Source: Stramenopiles sp. TOSAG23-2 (taxonomy: Eukaryota; Sar). Taken from it: a DNA stretch of 37,557 bases. Both the position numbers and the translations under genes were made by a program. The notes below the pieces were generated by a model. It was not told the origin of the DNA. It did not search any database and saw nothing but the letters and a program-made list of their open reading frames with translations. Where the stretch lies: contig LT649324.1 of the NCBI GenBank assembly GCA_900128395.1, forward strand, positions 1 through 37,557, given 5' to 3'. This document shows, piece by piece, positions 1 to 10,314 of this stretch (position 1 is its first letter; each line of letters starts with the position of its first letter).

Positions 1-3000
1 TTTACGTATACAGAAATTCCTTCTATTGTTAAAATGTCCCCAGCATTTGGTTCTATTATGGGTGGAACTACTTCGAGTCTTATAGTTGGTGAAGGCTTTG
101 AAAAGACCAAAAAATGTCGATATGGCGATGAAATAGTTGATGCGGCTGTATTTGGTAGCGAGGGGGATGAAGATGGCTCTGTGGAGTGCGCTTCTCCTCC
201 AGGTCATGGTAGGCAAGCTATTTCAATATCTACTGATGGAGTTATATTTAGCTCTCCGCTTCCATATGCATTTGCTGGCACCGCTTTTGTAACGGGTGTC
301 TACCCGAACAAAGCGCCTGCTACAGGTGGAACAGAAATACGGTTGAGAGGTATGAATTTTACAAACTCACGCGCATTGTCTTGTAAATTTGGAGACGTAA
401 TGGTCCATGCACAATGGCATTCGCCTCAAGAAATCCGTTGCCTGACGCCGCGCCATGTACCATCAACAGTACTTATCGAAATGTCAAATAATGGGATTGA
501 TACCACCGTTAGTGGCCATCAATTTACATTCTATGCAAATCTTGCTGTGAATCGAATTTATCCAAACAATGGGCCTGAAGCTGGTGGCACTACCGTGCGC
601 ATTTCTGGCTTAAATTTTATCCAAACATCTTCCATTATGTGTAAGTTTGGAAATGTTAAAACAAGGGTGACCGAATTCATTTCGTCCTCTGAAATCGTCT
701 GCATCACTCCGCCGTCCCCTACGGCAGGTGTTACTTGGAGTGTCCCTGTTGAGATTTCAAATAATAATTTAACATTTTCTGGAAACGGCGTGCGCTTTAC
801 ATATGATCCGCGCGCCGTTGTCCTTGCACTGACTCCCTCCTCCGGCTACGATAAAGGTGGATCTAGAGTCATGGTATATGGATCCAATTTTCAAAATTAC
901 CCCGCATTATCATGCAGCTTTGGATCTGTGCAAGTCCCAGCATATTTCCTTTCAAGGAGTGAGATTGAATGCATTAGTCCACCACATCCAGCGCGTGCAA
1001 TTTTGCTAGAAATATCATTGAACGGTTTTGATTACACATTTTCGCAACAAATATTTAACTACGTTGAACCACCCGCTGTAAAAAAGATTTGGCCACTCAG
1101 TGGCCCTGGATTTTCCGGTGGCACGTTACTAACAGTAACGGGGAATGGGTTTGTAAATTCGCAGCATTTACTATGTCGATTTGGGCAGATTATCATGCCA
1201 GCGGCGTATTTAAGTGATACTACGCTGACTTGCCGGAGTCCGCCGGGACAACCGGGCCTGGTTTCGTTTGAAGTGTCGACCAATGCAATTGATTTTTCAA
1301 CTGATGGAAAGCGGTTTCTGTATTATCGTGATGTCGCTGTATCATTTGTCCGGCCTACAAGAAGTTTAACAACTGGGCAGATCCCTGTGTTTTTCCGTGG
1401 CACAAATTTCATGAATTCATCTTCCCTTGGTTGTAGGTTTGGGGAAAATAAAGTGCGCGCTGTATTCGTTTCGCCATCATTATTGGTATGTGTAGCTCCA
1501 GCACGTGAAATTGGTTCTCACAACGTTTCCTCCATCGTGACGGCCGAGGTGACGAACAATGGGCTGGATTATTCTGGTAGCAACACTAAGTTTCAGTATA
1601 GGCAATTTTGCCCACCAAGTAAATATTGCCCGCATTTACAAATATTAATGGCGCCAAATGGGACAGCTACTGGTACTGGTAAGGGTCAGTTCAACTTCAC
1701 TCTGTGCAAACCTGGTGAATTTCAACCGAGGCGCTCGCAAAGTAGATGTCTGAAATGCCCTGTGGGATTTGTATGCCCTGACTTCGGGATGTCCAAACCC
1801 GACCTATGCCCGGCTGGATTCGTCTGTCAAGCGTTGGGGCTACGTGAGCCAAAGATTCGCTGCCCGGCAGGGCATTATTGTATGGCAGGTACGAAAACGG
1901 ACGATCCCGCCGACTTCGCGGGCCTGCGCGCCCACAGTAAATGGTCTTCGACTACCACCGATAATGCGCGATTGAATGGATATCGGGGGAGTGAGAATTA
2001 TGCGTGGTTACGTGAACCCGAAACGGGTTTAGTAAATTTCAATAAAAGCACACGTGCGTGGTTATATCTTCCTAGGCCTCCACCAGCTACCGGTGAATCA
2101 AGGCCAGAGCATGAGCCTATGATGTTAACCGGTGGTCTCTCGCGTACCACCGGTCATGAATATGGGCCTATCAATATATTGCAATATCGGCATTATAGGA
2201 AAGTGAGGCATGATCGCTCGTTGGTGTATCCGACAACCCCCGAAAGCTTGGCCAGCAGAGGTTTGTTGCCGGACAATGAAACGCTTCTTGCAGAAATGCC
2301 ATTTCCATGTCCCATCGGTACATACTGTCGCACTGGAGCAACACATAATGATACTGTACAAAGGAATTTCTCCAGACCACAAAAATGTCTAGACGGTTTC
2401 TTTTGTCCGTTTGGATCCAATTCACCAGAAGGCAGTGGGCCGTGCCCAACTGGTTTCTATTGCCCAAGACGTACGGAGAAAAACGGACCTTTGCAAAAAC
2501 AACAGGTAACACTGTACGAAGCTATAGTTTGCCCGGAAGGTATGTATTGCCCTGGTGTTGGTAACACGGGCCCAATTGACTGCTATCCGGGGACGTACAA
2601 CCCCTTTAAAGGGCAATCAAATTGTACAACTTGTCCATCTGGCCATATCTGTCCTGGTTGGAAAAGGACGCAGCCATTGATTTGCCCCGCGGGTTTTGTA
2701 TGCATGTCTGAGGGCTTATCTGCTCCTGTTGTCCAATGCCCGGCAGGTTACTTTTGTCGTGCTGGTACGTTTACAATGCAACAGAACGAGACGTATGGAT
2801 GGCAAGACAACAATGAAGCCACTGGTATATGGAAGGTGGTGAATTCGTATGATATCGAAATGCAACGCCAAGCATTGTTATTGAAATTAAAATCATCGGC
2901 ATACAATGGCTATTCGTCGACATATGAATATGTAGCTACAGCGACACTCCAGCCACTTGCATGTGCCCCTGGCACTTTCTGCTTCGGCGGGGTTGCACAC

Positions 3001-6000
3001 CCAACAACGATTGATTGGATACCGTCCAAACCTGAGGGTGCAACAGCCCCACAAACATGTACTGAAGGCGCATATTGTAAAAAGGGTACTCCTACTGCCG
3101 CTGGTACAGGCCCTTGTTTTCCTGGTCATTACTGCCCTCCCGGTTCGAGTCACCCAACCCAGGCGCCAGTTGGTAATTTTGCAAATCGTAAAGGCAGTGT
3201 GGTACCATCTTTATGTTTCCCTGGAACATGGGCGCCATTGAATGCAACGATTGACTGCAGAACATGCCCAGCAGGGCACACTTGCCAAAGTTACGGGACG
3301 TATGTCCCTATGATTTGCGATCGGGGGACGTATCGATCACTTGCAGATTCTGTTACGTGCAGATTTTGTCCGGAAGGTACGTGGAGTCCAGATTTTGGTT
3401 TGCAAGATATATCAATGTGCGAGCCTTGTCCGGCGGGGCGTATGTGTGGTCTAGAAGGTATTTACGACCTTGCTATGAGTAAAGAGTGCCCTGATGGTCA
3501 TGTATGTGGGGAAGGGACTAATAAAGCTACGCAATTTCTCCATCCTTGTCCAGCTGGGTACTGGTGTGATCCGGAGCAACCACCTTCAATGCAATACGCG
3601 GGAACATGCTTGAAAGGGGCGTATTGTCGTCGTGGCACAAAAGGCTACTTGAAAGGATATTTTAAGTGCCCTACGGGGTATTACTGTCCGCAAGGTACAG
3701 CCTCTGCATTGCCGCGAGAAACCCGTTGCCCTTACCAAACAGTATCGGCAGTTGGTGCCAGTCAGGTTATTCAATGCGAGATAGACCAGGTGGATGTCTG
3801 TGATAAATTGGCTGGACGTTCGTATTTATCTTCATTTGCGTACACATCGCTTGCAACTGGTGCAATAAGAACATTTTCCTCGATCAGGACAACGGGGGAT
3901 CAGACCGGTGAGGTTGAGATTTCCCGTAAGATCTTACCAGTAAATTTGACGGCCTCATCTGAAAGATGGAACAACGATACGGTGGACATATTCCGCTCTT
4001 GCCCATTCAATGTTTCGGTTGCTGGGGGGGAATATATTACCGTTATCGGACGAAATTTTCAAGATGTTTACACGCTTAGGTGTTTGTTTCGTCCAATAGC
4101 TGATGTTTTAGATCCTTTGACCATAGCTACTTTTGATCAAAGCTTAGCAGCGTACGAATCTAGAACACGCTTACGTTGTCGTACGCCACTGTTCTATGGG
4201 AACGAATCGTGGGCAGTTCACGTTTCAAATAATGGTGTTACCTTTTCAGATACGTTTGCAGAAATTTTACCGGTCAATGTAACGTCCGAGTTAGCACATT
4301 TAAATACAACCGATCCAGAGTCGTCATGGTTAAATGAAAAGGATCAAAAGGCTGTGTTTAAAAGGCGCACGTACATTGACGAATGCTTGTGTGTAGAAGG
4401 GAAATACTTGGGTGCTGCGCAATTGCTTAAACAGCCCGGTGAAAGTGAAGAAGATTTTATCGCCCGAAAGCAAGTAAGCAACAACTATTTATACCAATGC
4501 AAATTACTAGTAGAAGAGCAAGAAGCTGTTCGTGTATATGAATTGGATTGGTTCAGATTGCCGGTACTAAATTTGGCTGAAATTTCGTTTAATTTTGGGC
4601 ACTTGCCAACTGAAATGAAATATGGCGATCATTATACGATTGCAATTTATGTTTCGCCATCGGTGTGCGAAGAACAGCGATGTGTTGGAGGTGGTTCTCG
4701 TGATCGCGTTGTCAGCCTCGATGTAGTGGACAGGGAATATGGAGTGGTGGATAAGTCTACAAAGACACCTTGGTGGTGGAAAACAGGACCTGAAGCAGAT
4801 GGGTTTGATGATGATATGATTACAAATGTATTAGATGCATTTCCTTGCACGCAGCCAGTTCCTATGCCTGATTCGTTCTTATCCACCGATGTGGATAAAC
4901 ATGGCGTAAATAAATTTCAAATGTTTGCGTTGGAGGATGTTATCTTCAAAGTAGAAGTTCACATCATTCACGCATTGTTTATGTCCGCTACACACTTTCT
5001 AAAAAATATGAGTGTGGTGGAGTTGTTTGCACCAGATCGGGCAAATCGCACCGAAGGCATTGAAGCGGCGCAAGTTCAAATGCGCAAAGTAGAAAAGTCT
5101 ATTTCATGGGCTAGAGAGCGTGTCCCAATGCAATTTGTGTTTTTGGCATATTATTCAAAGGAGGATCATCAAGCTAATGTTGCCGCGCCAATGAATTTGC
5201 CGCCAAGATATCGGGAATACGAGCGTGGTCGTGTTTTGGTAGGATTTATGAGAGAAACTGGATCTGAAATTGCACCTGTTGTGCTTGATTCACTAATTGA
5301 TATACCTGAAGTACTTGTTGATGGTAAATTTGTGCGTAAGCAAAAGGGTGTGAAACCAGGTGTGGGTTGGTGGGATCCACCAGCAAGTCTGCTTGAGGTC
5401 GGGCATGCAATGAAGAGGAAATATCGAGAAACGTTTCACAATTTTCAACTTGCTGATCAAAGTCTATTTTTTACGTTTGATAAAATGTTTTTGCCATATA
5501 TGCCGTACTTGTCAAATTGCGATGGATTTGATTCATATGTTCCCATTTGGCGCCTGTTTGAGCATCCAGATTGTGAGCTTCCAGAAGTTCCAGACCCAAC
5601 AGTAGCTGTAGTACAAGGGTTGGGCGATACTGTTTACACGCGTGTTGACGAGCGTCGGCAAATGCCACCCTTTCCGCACCAGGATGACATTGTAGAGATG
5701 AGAGGTTTGGATGCAATTATAAAAGGAGTAGCTAATCCTACAGCAGATATTTGCGAATATGGTTTTACTTGCTATTATGAAGAGGATTTGACCCAAGTAG
5801 AAGTCAATCCGCGTTGGTATGAAGCGCCAGATGGATCAGAATTATTTAGTATTGTGCGCACTCCGATTGCAGTGACAGAGTATCTGAATCAGGCACAAGT
5901 AGATGCCCCGATGAGGTATGCTGAAGGTGATCCAGAACTTGAAGGGAAAGAAGTTAGGCGACCTGTACCAACTGATACCCTTTTCGCCTATATGAATGTT

Positions 6001-9000
6001 GAACGAGAATTACAATATCGTGGTGCCGATTTAGGCGGAGATGAGCCTGAACCTATGTATAATGTTAGGGGAGCTTATAATCATTTATTTGATGATATTA
6101 TGAACAATATACATTACCCAAAGGGTGGCGAAGATGCGTTTATTCCTATCGGCGTGAATGGTGAATCACGCGGGGAATTAACGATGGAGTGTTCCTCAAG
6201 ATGTTTTCCTAGATCTGTATCATTAGGGATAACGTATTGGCAATTCAGTAATTATCAAAAGGATCTTTTATCTGCTGAATTGGAATTGGATGAGTGGGAT
6301 AAAAATACTGAAGAAAAAGAATATGAATTTGGGTTTAGTATGGTCCCGCTAAGTTATTTAGGTTTAATTATTGCATTCGCTTTCAGTATAGATATTTTCA
6401 TTGTGTTGTTTGCGGCACTTGGGGTTTTTTCCATATTGATTTCGGCCTTATTTTATTTAAATATTAGACAATCAACACGTCTGGAAACTCCACCAAAATT
6501 CAGAATGTCAAGCTATATATCTTTAGTTATGCCGCCAGCGATATCGGGTGTTATGATCGGGTCGATTCCAATACTTTTAGTTTTATGGTTTTGGTATGTA
6601 ATTTTATATGCTGAGTTTTGGTATGGTTTTGTCGGCACTGCCAAAGCGGCAGTGCCGGAAATACCGGGAATGGGACCTAATTTTTTGTTCGATGGCTGGC
6701 CGAACCACTGGATGGAAAAAAAACTCGAGCCTGCAAATAGGGATATAGTACGGCATGGCCGTTTTGGTCTTGTACTGCTTGCAGTCGGGATGTTCTGTGT
6801 TGTTTTGAGTGCTAAAATATTTTTGCCTAAGCGTGTTTCAAAACGTGAAAAAGAGATTGAAATGAAGCGTGACAAGCAGGCGCAAAAAGAAACTGTGTGG
6901 GTTCCAACGCTGTGGAAACGCAGCAATTTCATTTTTGCATCAGTTATGATGGGTCTGTTCTCTACCATCCTCATAGAATTGTCATTTTGGTCGGACTTTG
7001 GGGATAATGTGTGGTATTTAATTTTATTATTCCGTCCTGCCGGTATTGTTCTTGATTTAGTCATTGAGGGGCAATTAGGAGAATCGTTGCTAGCGGCGCC
7101 TTTGGTAGCTACATTTTCGTTATGTACGGATATTGTTACACTGGGTTCGGATAATTTCTTGGATTTCATATTGTGTTTTATTGTTGAATTTGGCATGCTT
7201 TTATTTGAACGCTGTTTTTGGGATCCTGGTTTTGGAATGTTTTTCGAGGTTCTGACCGAAAAAATGGCTGAATTAATCGCATTTCTCAAGAAGAAAATGA
7301 AATTGAAAGGAAAGAGTAAAATTGAGGAGCAAGCGGCGCGTGAGGCAGCAGCTGCAGAACAAATGAAAAATCGTGATGCGGGAGTAGATTATAGTACTGG
7401 TGATACTGTTGAACCAATTTTAGGATCGTTTTCAGGCTATTCTGGGGATGCATTTGGTGTAGTTTATACAAGTATTTACATGATCATGTTCATATGGTTC
7501 CGAGAACCAATACAACTACCAATATTGTATGGTATCAAAATTCAGGATATGTTGTATTATTTTGCGTTTGGCGTTGTTTCTACGCCATTTCAATTTGTTT
7601 GTGATGTTTTGATTCATCAATCGTTGGAAATTTTCTGGGGTTGGAAGATTCATGATTATTTAATCTATACGCGTTATCGTTATTTACAGCGGGAAACACG
7701 TTGGAAAGGTTTAGAAGACTCCTTAGATGAATGTATCGAGGAAGGATGTCGAACACTTGACCAAATGTGCTTCTCTTCTCAATTTTATTTAATGCATACA
7801 ATTGCTACGTTTGGTCAGATGAATATTGTTTTTGCGATGGAAGTGCTTTTACGATGGAAATGGAACTTTTTCGGCGACCGTGCGTCTTTTGTTATTATTG
7901 CTGGATCATGTCTGACGTGCTTACTCATGTTCAATTTTACACAATGGGTGATTAACATGACTGGGTATTATAAATTGAAACACGAAGATACAGCATGGCA
8001 TTCTACATTAGGTGGTCCAGACGAGGAGGAGTTTGGAATTCCAAGGTGGGATGAGCTAGATAAAATTAAAGGTGCATCGCATGAGGCATATTTGATGAAT
8101 CAAAAAATTACATCGGAAACGTTTCGGTATAAGTTTTTGGATTACAATCGGCCATGGTTGGTCAGTCAATTGCCAGCTATTTTAACGCCGAGGACATTAA
8201 GGCGGAGTCGCCCTTATTTAATAGCACAACTAACGAAAATTTTAGGTTCTGTGAATCCCGATGTCTCATCAGACTCAGACTCGGATGATGATGGTAGGCC
8301 GAAATTTGGCCCTGTAGCACTTTCGACCACCTCGCGTTCGATCGCGCGTCTGTGGCTTGCACAAGCACGTCGTAGAAAACGCTTGCGGGAGGTTGTCCAA
8401 CCATTAATAAATCGCGCTCGCAGGAATGAATGCGAAAAATGTCTGAGCAGACAGCAGCTACAAGTCGAGCTTGTGATTCCGATTGAAGTTTTAGGAGATC
8501 GTTTTGAAAAGGAGCACCCAGATGATGAATTTGATCAAGTTGCTTGGAAACAATTCTTCAATAAAAATGCAAAATTTAGAACGTTATGCTTGAAGTGCAT
8601 TCAGGAAGAGCAAAGCGTTGCACGTGAGAAAGCCATGAGAGCGTTGCAAAATGCTGAAATTTCTGATTCAGACGATGATGAAATGGGTGCAAGATTTGGC
8701 CCAGTCTTTTTGAGCGCTGCTAGTAATGCTATTTTGCAAAATTGGTATAGAAAGGCATCGGATACTGTTCGAAAACGTGGTGGAAAGACTGCTGCGCAAG
8801 TATATATTAGTGATGACGATGAGGATGATGATGCGGCTGTTGGATGGGCGAAGAAGAAATTAAAATTAAGCTCAGCATCGAAAGCTATTGCAATCAAATG
8901 GTTACGAATGGCGCGAGCAAGAAACCCAAGAGTGACAAAGAAAGGTAAGCGTGAAGCCCTTAAAGCTGGGCGCACTAAACCTAGAGGTCGCTACATGGGT

Positions 9001-9042
9001 GCTGGAAAAGGCGCTCCAAGAAGTGCTATCCGACATAAATAA
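1..9042 (+). CDS. Giant TIG/IPT, Cys-rich, polytopic membrane protein (5' partial)
   Basis: The frame is open from base 1, and the residues before the first ATG (base 34) already read as part of a TIG strand, so the true start lies outside the window. Numbering from that ATG (3002 residues): six consecutive TIG/IPT domains (about 1-520, each with a GG-T/S turn, a C-x-FG motif and a late C-xx-P), a long Cys-rich GCC2/GCC3 (ephrin-receptor-like) region (about 525-1250, many CPxGxxC units), a seventh TIG (about 1320-1420), a large unrecognised segment, then a cluster of hydrophobic helices (about 2103-2656). The tail is basic with three acidic-FGPV-W repeats (about 2745-2965). By analogy with TIG/GCC2 proteins, the N-terminal part is probably extracellular and the tail cytosolic. 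This suggests a surface receptor or adhesion protein. The ligand is unknown. The first 4 kb look more GC-rich than the later genes. Confidence 0.85.
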   Translation, partial: FTYTEIPSIVKMSPAFGSIMGGTTSSLIVGEGFEKTKKCRYGDEIVDAAVFGSEGDEDGSVECASPPGHGRQAISISTDGVIFSSPLPYAFAGTAFVTGVYPNKAPATGGTEIRLRGMNFTNSRALSCKFGDVMVHAQWHSPQEIRCLTPRHVPSTVLIEMSNNGIDTTVSGHQFTFYANLAVNRIYPNNGPEAGGTTVRISGLNFIQTSSIMCKFGNVKTRVTEFISSSEIVCITPPSPTAGVTWSVPVEISNNNLTFSGNGVRFTYDPRAVVLALTPSSGYDKGGSRVMVYGSNFQNYPALSCSFGSVQVPAYFLSRSEIECISPPHPARAILLEISLNGFDYTFSQQIFNYVEPPAVKKIWPLSGPGFSGGTLLTVTGNGFVNSQHLLCRFGQIIMPAAYLSDTTLTCRSPPGQPGLVSFEVSTNAIDFSTDGKRFLYYRDVAVSFVRPTRSLTTGQIPVFFRGTNFMNSSSLGCRFGENKVRAVFVSPSLLVCVAPAREIGSHNVSSIVTAEVTNNGLDYSGSNTKFQYRQFCPPSKYCPHLQILMAPNGTATGTGKGQFNFTLCKPGEFQPRRSQSRCLKCPVGFVCPDFGMSKPDLCPAGFVCQALGLREPKIRCPAGHYCMAGTKTDDPADFAGLRAHSKWSSTTTDNARLNGYRGSENYAWLREPETGLVNFNKSTRAWLYLPRPPPATGESRPEHEPMMLTGGLSRTTGHEYGPINILQYRHYRKVRHDRSLVYPTTPESLASRGLLPDNETLLAEMPFPCPIGTYCRTGATHNDTVQRNFSRPQKCLDGFFCPFGSNSPEGSGPCPTGFYCPRRTEKNGPLQKQQVTLYEAIVCPEGMYCPGVGNTGPIDCYPGTYNPFKGQSNCTTCPSGHICPGWKRTQPLICPAGFVCMSEGLSAPVVQCPAGYFCRAGTFTMQQNETYGWQDNNEATGIWKVVNSYDIEMQRQALLLKLKSSAYNGYSSTYEYVATATLQPLACAPGTFCFGGVAHPTTIDWIPSKPEGATAPQTCTEGAYCKKGTPTAAGTGPCFPGHYCPPGSSHPTQAPVGNFANRKGSVVPSLCFPGTWAPLNATIDCRTCPAGHTCQSYGTYVPMICDRGTYRSLADSVTCRFCPEGTWSPDFGLQDISMCEPCPAGRMCGLEGIYDLAMSKECPDGHVCGEGTNKATQFLHPCPAGYWCDPEQPPSMQYAGTCLKGAYCRRGTKGYLKGYFKCPTGYYCPQGTASALPRETRCPYQTVSAVGASQVIQCEIDQVDVCDKLAGRSYLSSFAYTSLATGAIRTFSSIRTTGDQTGEVEISRKILPVNLTASSERWNNDTVDIFRSCPFNVSVAGGEYITVIGRNFQDVYTLRCLFRPIADVLDPLTIATFDQSLAAYESRTRLRCRTPLFYGNESWAVHVSNNGVTFSDTFAEILPVNVTSELAHLNTTDPESSWLNEKDQKAVFKRRTYIDECLCVEGKYLGAAQLLKQPGESEEDFIARKQVSNNYLYQCKLLVEEQEAVRVYELDWFRLPVLNLAEISFNFGHLPTEMKYGDHYTIAIYVSPSVCEEQRCVGGGSRDRVVSLDVVDREYGVVDKSTKTPWWWKTGPEADGFDDDMITNVLDAFPCTQPVPMPDSFLSTDVDKHGVNKFQMFALEDVIFKVEVHIIHALFMSATHFLKNMSVVELFAPDRANRTEGIEAAQVQMRKVEKSISWARERVPMQFVFLAYYSKEDHQANVAAPMNLPPRYREYERGRVLVGFMRETGSEIAPVVLDSLIDIPEVLVDGKFVRKQKGVKPGVGWWDPPASLLEVGHAMKRKYRETFHNFQLADQSLFFTFDKMFLPYMPYLSNCDGFDSYVPIWRLFEHPDCELPEVPDPTVAVVQGLGDTVYTRVDERRQMPPFPHQDDIVEMRGLDAIIKGVANPTADICEYGFTCYYEEDLTQVEVNPRWYEAPDGSELFSIVRTPIAVTEYLNQAQVDAPMRYAEGDPELEGKEVRRPVPTDTLFAYMNVERELQYRGADLGGDEPEPMYNVRGAYNHLFDDIMNNIHYPKGGEDAFIPIGVNGESRGELTMECSSRCFPRSVSLGITYWQFSNYQKDLLSAELELDEWDKNTEEKEYEFGFSMVPLSYLGLIIAFAFSIDIFIVLFAALGVFSILISALFYLNIRQSTRLETPPKFRMSSYISLVMPPAISGVMIGSIPILLVLWFWYVILYAEFWYGFVGTAKAAVPEIPGMGPNFLFDGWPNHWMEKKLEPANRDIVRHGRFGLVLLAVGMFCVVLSAKIFLPKRVSKREKEIEMKRDKQAQKETVWVPTLWKRSNFIFASVMMGLFSTILIELSFWSDFGDNVWYLILLFRPAGIVLDLVIEGQLGESLLAAPLVATFSLCTDIVTLGSDNFLDFILCFIVEFGMLLFERCFWDPGFGMFFEVLTEKMAELIAFLKKKMKLKGKSKIEEQAAREAAAAEQMKNRDAGVDYSTGDTVEPILGSFSGYSGDAFGVVYTSIYMIMFIWFREPIQLPILYGIKIQDMLYYFAFGVVSTPFQFVCDVLIHQSLEIFWGWKIHDYLIYTRYRYLQRETRWKGLEDSLDECIEEGCRTLDQMCFSSQFYLMHTIATFGQMNIVFAMEVLLRWKWNFFGDRASFVIIAGSCLTCLLMFNFTQWVINMTGYYKLKHEDTAWHSTLGGPDEEEFGIPRWDELDKIKGASHEAYLMNQKITSETFRYKFLDYNRPWLVSQLPAILTPRTLRRSRPYLIAQLTKILGSVNPDVSSDSDSDDDGRPKFGPVALSTTSRSIARLWLAQARRRKRLREVVQPLINRARRNECEKCLSRQQLQVELVIPIEVLGDRFEKEHPDDEFDQVAWKQFFNKNAKFRTLCLKCIQEEQSVAREKAMRALQNAEISDSDDDEMGARFGPVFLSAASNAILQNWYRKASDTVRKRGGKTAAQVYISDDDEDDDAAVGWAKKKLKLSSASKAIAIKWLRMARARNPRVTKKGKREALKAGRTKPRGRYMGAGKGAPRSAIRHK
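6633..6657. other. Perfect GC-rich inverted repeat inside coding sequence
   Basis: CGGCACTGCC (6633-6642) and GGCAGTGCCG (6648-6657) are exact reverse complements separated by AAAGC. They lie in the reading frame of the TIG protein, in a loop between predicted membrane helices. The block stands out in locally AT-rich sequence. Confidence 0.7.
8262..8930 (+). repeat. Three diverged copies of an acidic/FGPV/W-basic motif in the protein tail
   Basis: Within the TIG protein the same order occurs three times: a Ser/Asp acidic run, then FGPVxLS (copies 1 and 2) or a degenerate KLKLSS (copy 3), then S-x-(A/S)I, then a Trp followed by a basic stretch. Copies lie at about 8262-8383, 8653-8790 and 8803-8930. 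The acidic runs (SDSDSDDD, SDSDDDE, SDDDEDDD) look like casein kinase 2 sites. DNA identity between copies is low, so this is an old protein-level repeat. Confidence 0.7.
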
Positions 9043-9342
9043 AAAAGCTTTTCGCGTTCGTATACGCATGTATCATATCATACATTTATACTTCGTTTTC
9101 GTATGAATATACTCGTAAATTATGCGTAAACTAAATTATACGAAGCGTACTTCGTATATATTTATGTGAAGAGTACAAATAAAATCGTTAAATTATAAAT
9201 AAGAGAACTATTTTAAATTATATTATACCGGTACGAGTATTTTTTTATATTATACTCGGTCTGTAATTATACATATATTATTTTTTATAAAAAAATATAC
9301 TCGTACGAATGTATGTATATGCATATATCAAATCACATCATA
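9043..9342. other. Convergent 3' spacer, AT-rich
   Basis: No gene seen. The spacer separates the 3' ends of the TIG protein and the glycosyltransferase, so it should hold two polyadenylation regions. It has a small hairpin TACGAAG-CGTA-CTTCGTA near 9139-9156, AATAAA-like signals, three TACTCGTA words (either strand; near 9110, 9232 and 9298), and a 15-mer at 9193-9207 shared with the spacer at 14066. Confidence 0.5.
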
Positions 9343-10314
9343 TCAATGCTCTCCAAAAGATTCTAAACTGTTACACTCGATATTAAAAAAATTTTTTACT
9401 ATCCTAGTTTTTTGAAATAATTTCTTAAAATATGGATGTGGGTGTATCAATGGTTTTGACGGTGACCAAGATTGAAATTTATTCAAAAATTGTCTGACAT
9501 CATTATAGTTATTTCTATTTGATACATTCATTACTTTTGATTCAATTGATTTTCTAACAAATGAATAATGGTACATAACCAAGTCCGTACGAGGGCATAC
9601 ATACAATAACCTGCACTCGGCTAGCCGTCTAGTTGGATCAATCATAAATGGATAAGGGACAGATAATCGAAATTTCATATTTTTGCTTATTTCATACATA
9701 ACAGGGACACAATTTTCTTCATCCAAAGGTAACAATTCGCACTCTGGGTATTTAAAGAAATACCTCATTTTTGCCAAGACACCTTCATACCCCCGTTTCT
9801 GCACTAACTGTTTCAGATTAAACAGTTCATTTGTTAAATAAAATTCATCAGTATCCATTGACATAAAATGCGTACATGCCGCTTTTTCACAAGCAAGTCG
9901 CCCCATTTCTCTCTTTGTCATTTCGTTGAAAAACGTATCTGAGATTGTCTCCGGTGTTGCGCCACCAAGATCTAAACCGGTTGCCCTACTTGAAACCAGT
10001 TGTTTCTTCTCTTCTAGACTAAATGTTTTCGGTATGTACGGTATCAACTCATCTATTAACCCTGCGTTGCGTAACTTAAAAAGACAGGGAAGTAAACTTT
10101 CGTTGCATTTAATACCAAAATTACTAGTTTCCTGGTATACGACACAGACATAGTCAACATTTTGTTTGATCGACAATATTGACGCTTCTAGCAACTCTTC
10201 CCCATCAAACAAATTGTACGCAGCACCTAATTTCATTTTCTTTGGGAATGGTTTCCACCAAGGTTTATTTACGTCTTGTGATTTAGCAACATTGTAATTT
10301 ATAACAGCTGTCAT
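9343..10314 (-). CDS. Putative GT-A-fold glycosyltransferase
   Basis: A 323-residue soluble protein with no signal peptide or membrane helix. The N-terminal part (about 28-70) has a GAAYNLFDGEELLEASI-like opening followed by a VDYVCVVYQ strand, as in the nucleotide-sugar-binding half of GT-A transferases. DTDEF at 154-158 is a good DXD-type metal/nucleotide-sugar site. Similar open frames of this type occur in protists, bacteria and large DNA viruses, so lateral origin is possible but not shown. Donor, acceptor and exact family (GT92/DUF23-like is my guess) cannot be told. The ATG at 10314 fits the expected start. It is convergent with the TIG gene and divergent from the SLC44 gene. Confidence 0.6.
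   Translation of the reverse strand: MTAVINYNVAKSQDVNKPWWKPFPKKMKLGAAYNLFDGEELLEASILSIKQNVDYVCVVYQETSNFGIKCNESLLPCLFKLRNAGLIDELIPYIPKTFSLEEKKQLVSSRATGLDLGGATPETISDTFFNEMTKREMGRLACEKAACTHFMSMDTDEFYLTNELFNLKQLVQKRGYEGVLAKMRYFFKYPECELLPLDEENCVPVMYEISKNMKFRLSVPYPFMIDPTRRLAECRLLYVCPRTDLVMYHYSFVRKSIESKVMNVSNRNNYNDVRQFLNKFQSWSPSKPLIHPHPYFKKLFQKTRIVKNFFNIECNSLESFGEH

Noticed and set aside
6513-7289. 258-codon antisense frame under the TIG protein
   Set aside because: It mirrors the membrane-helix codons of the sense gene, has no recognisable domain and lies wholly inside it.
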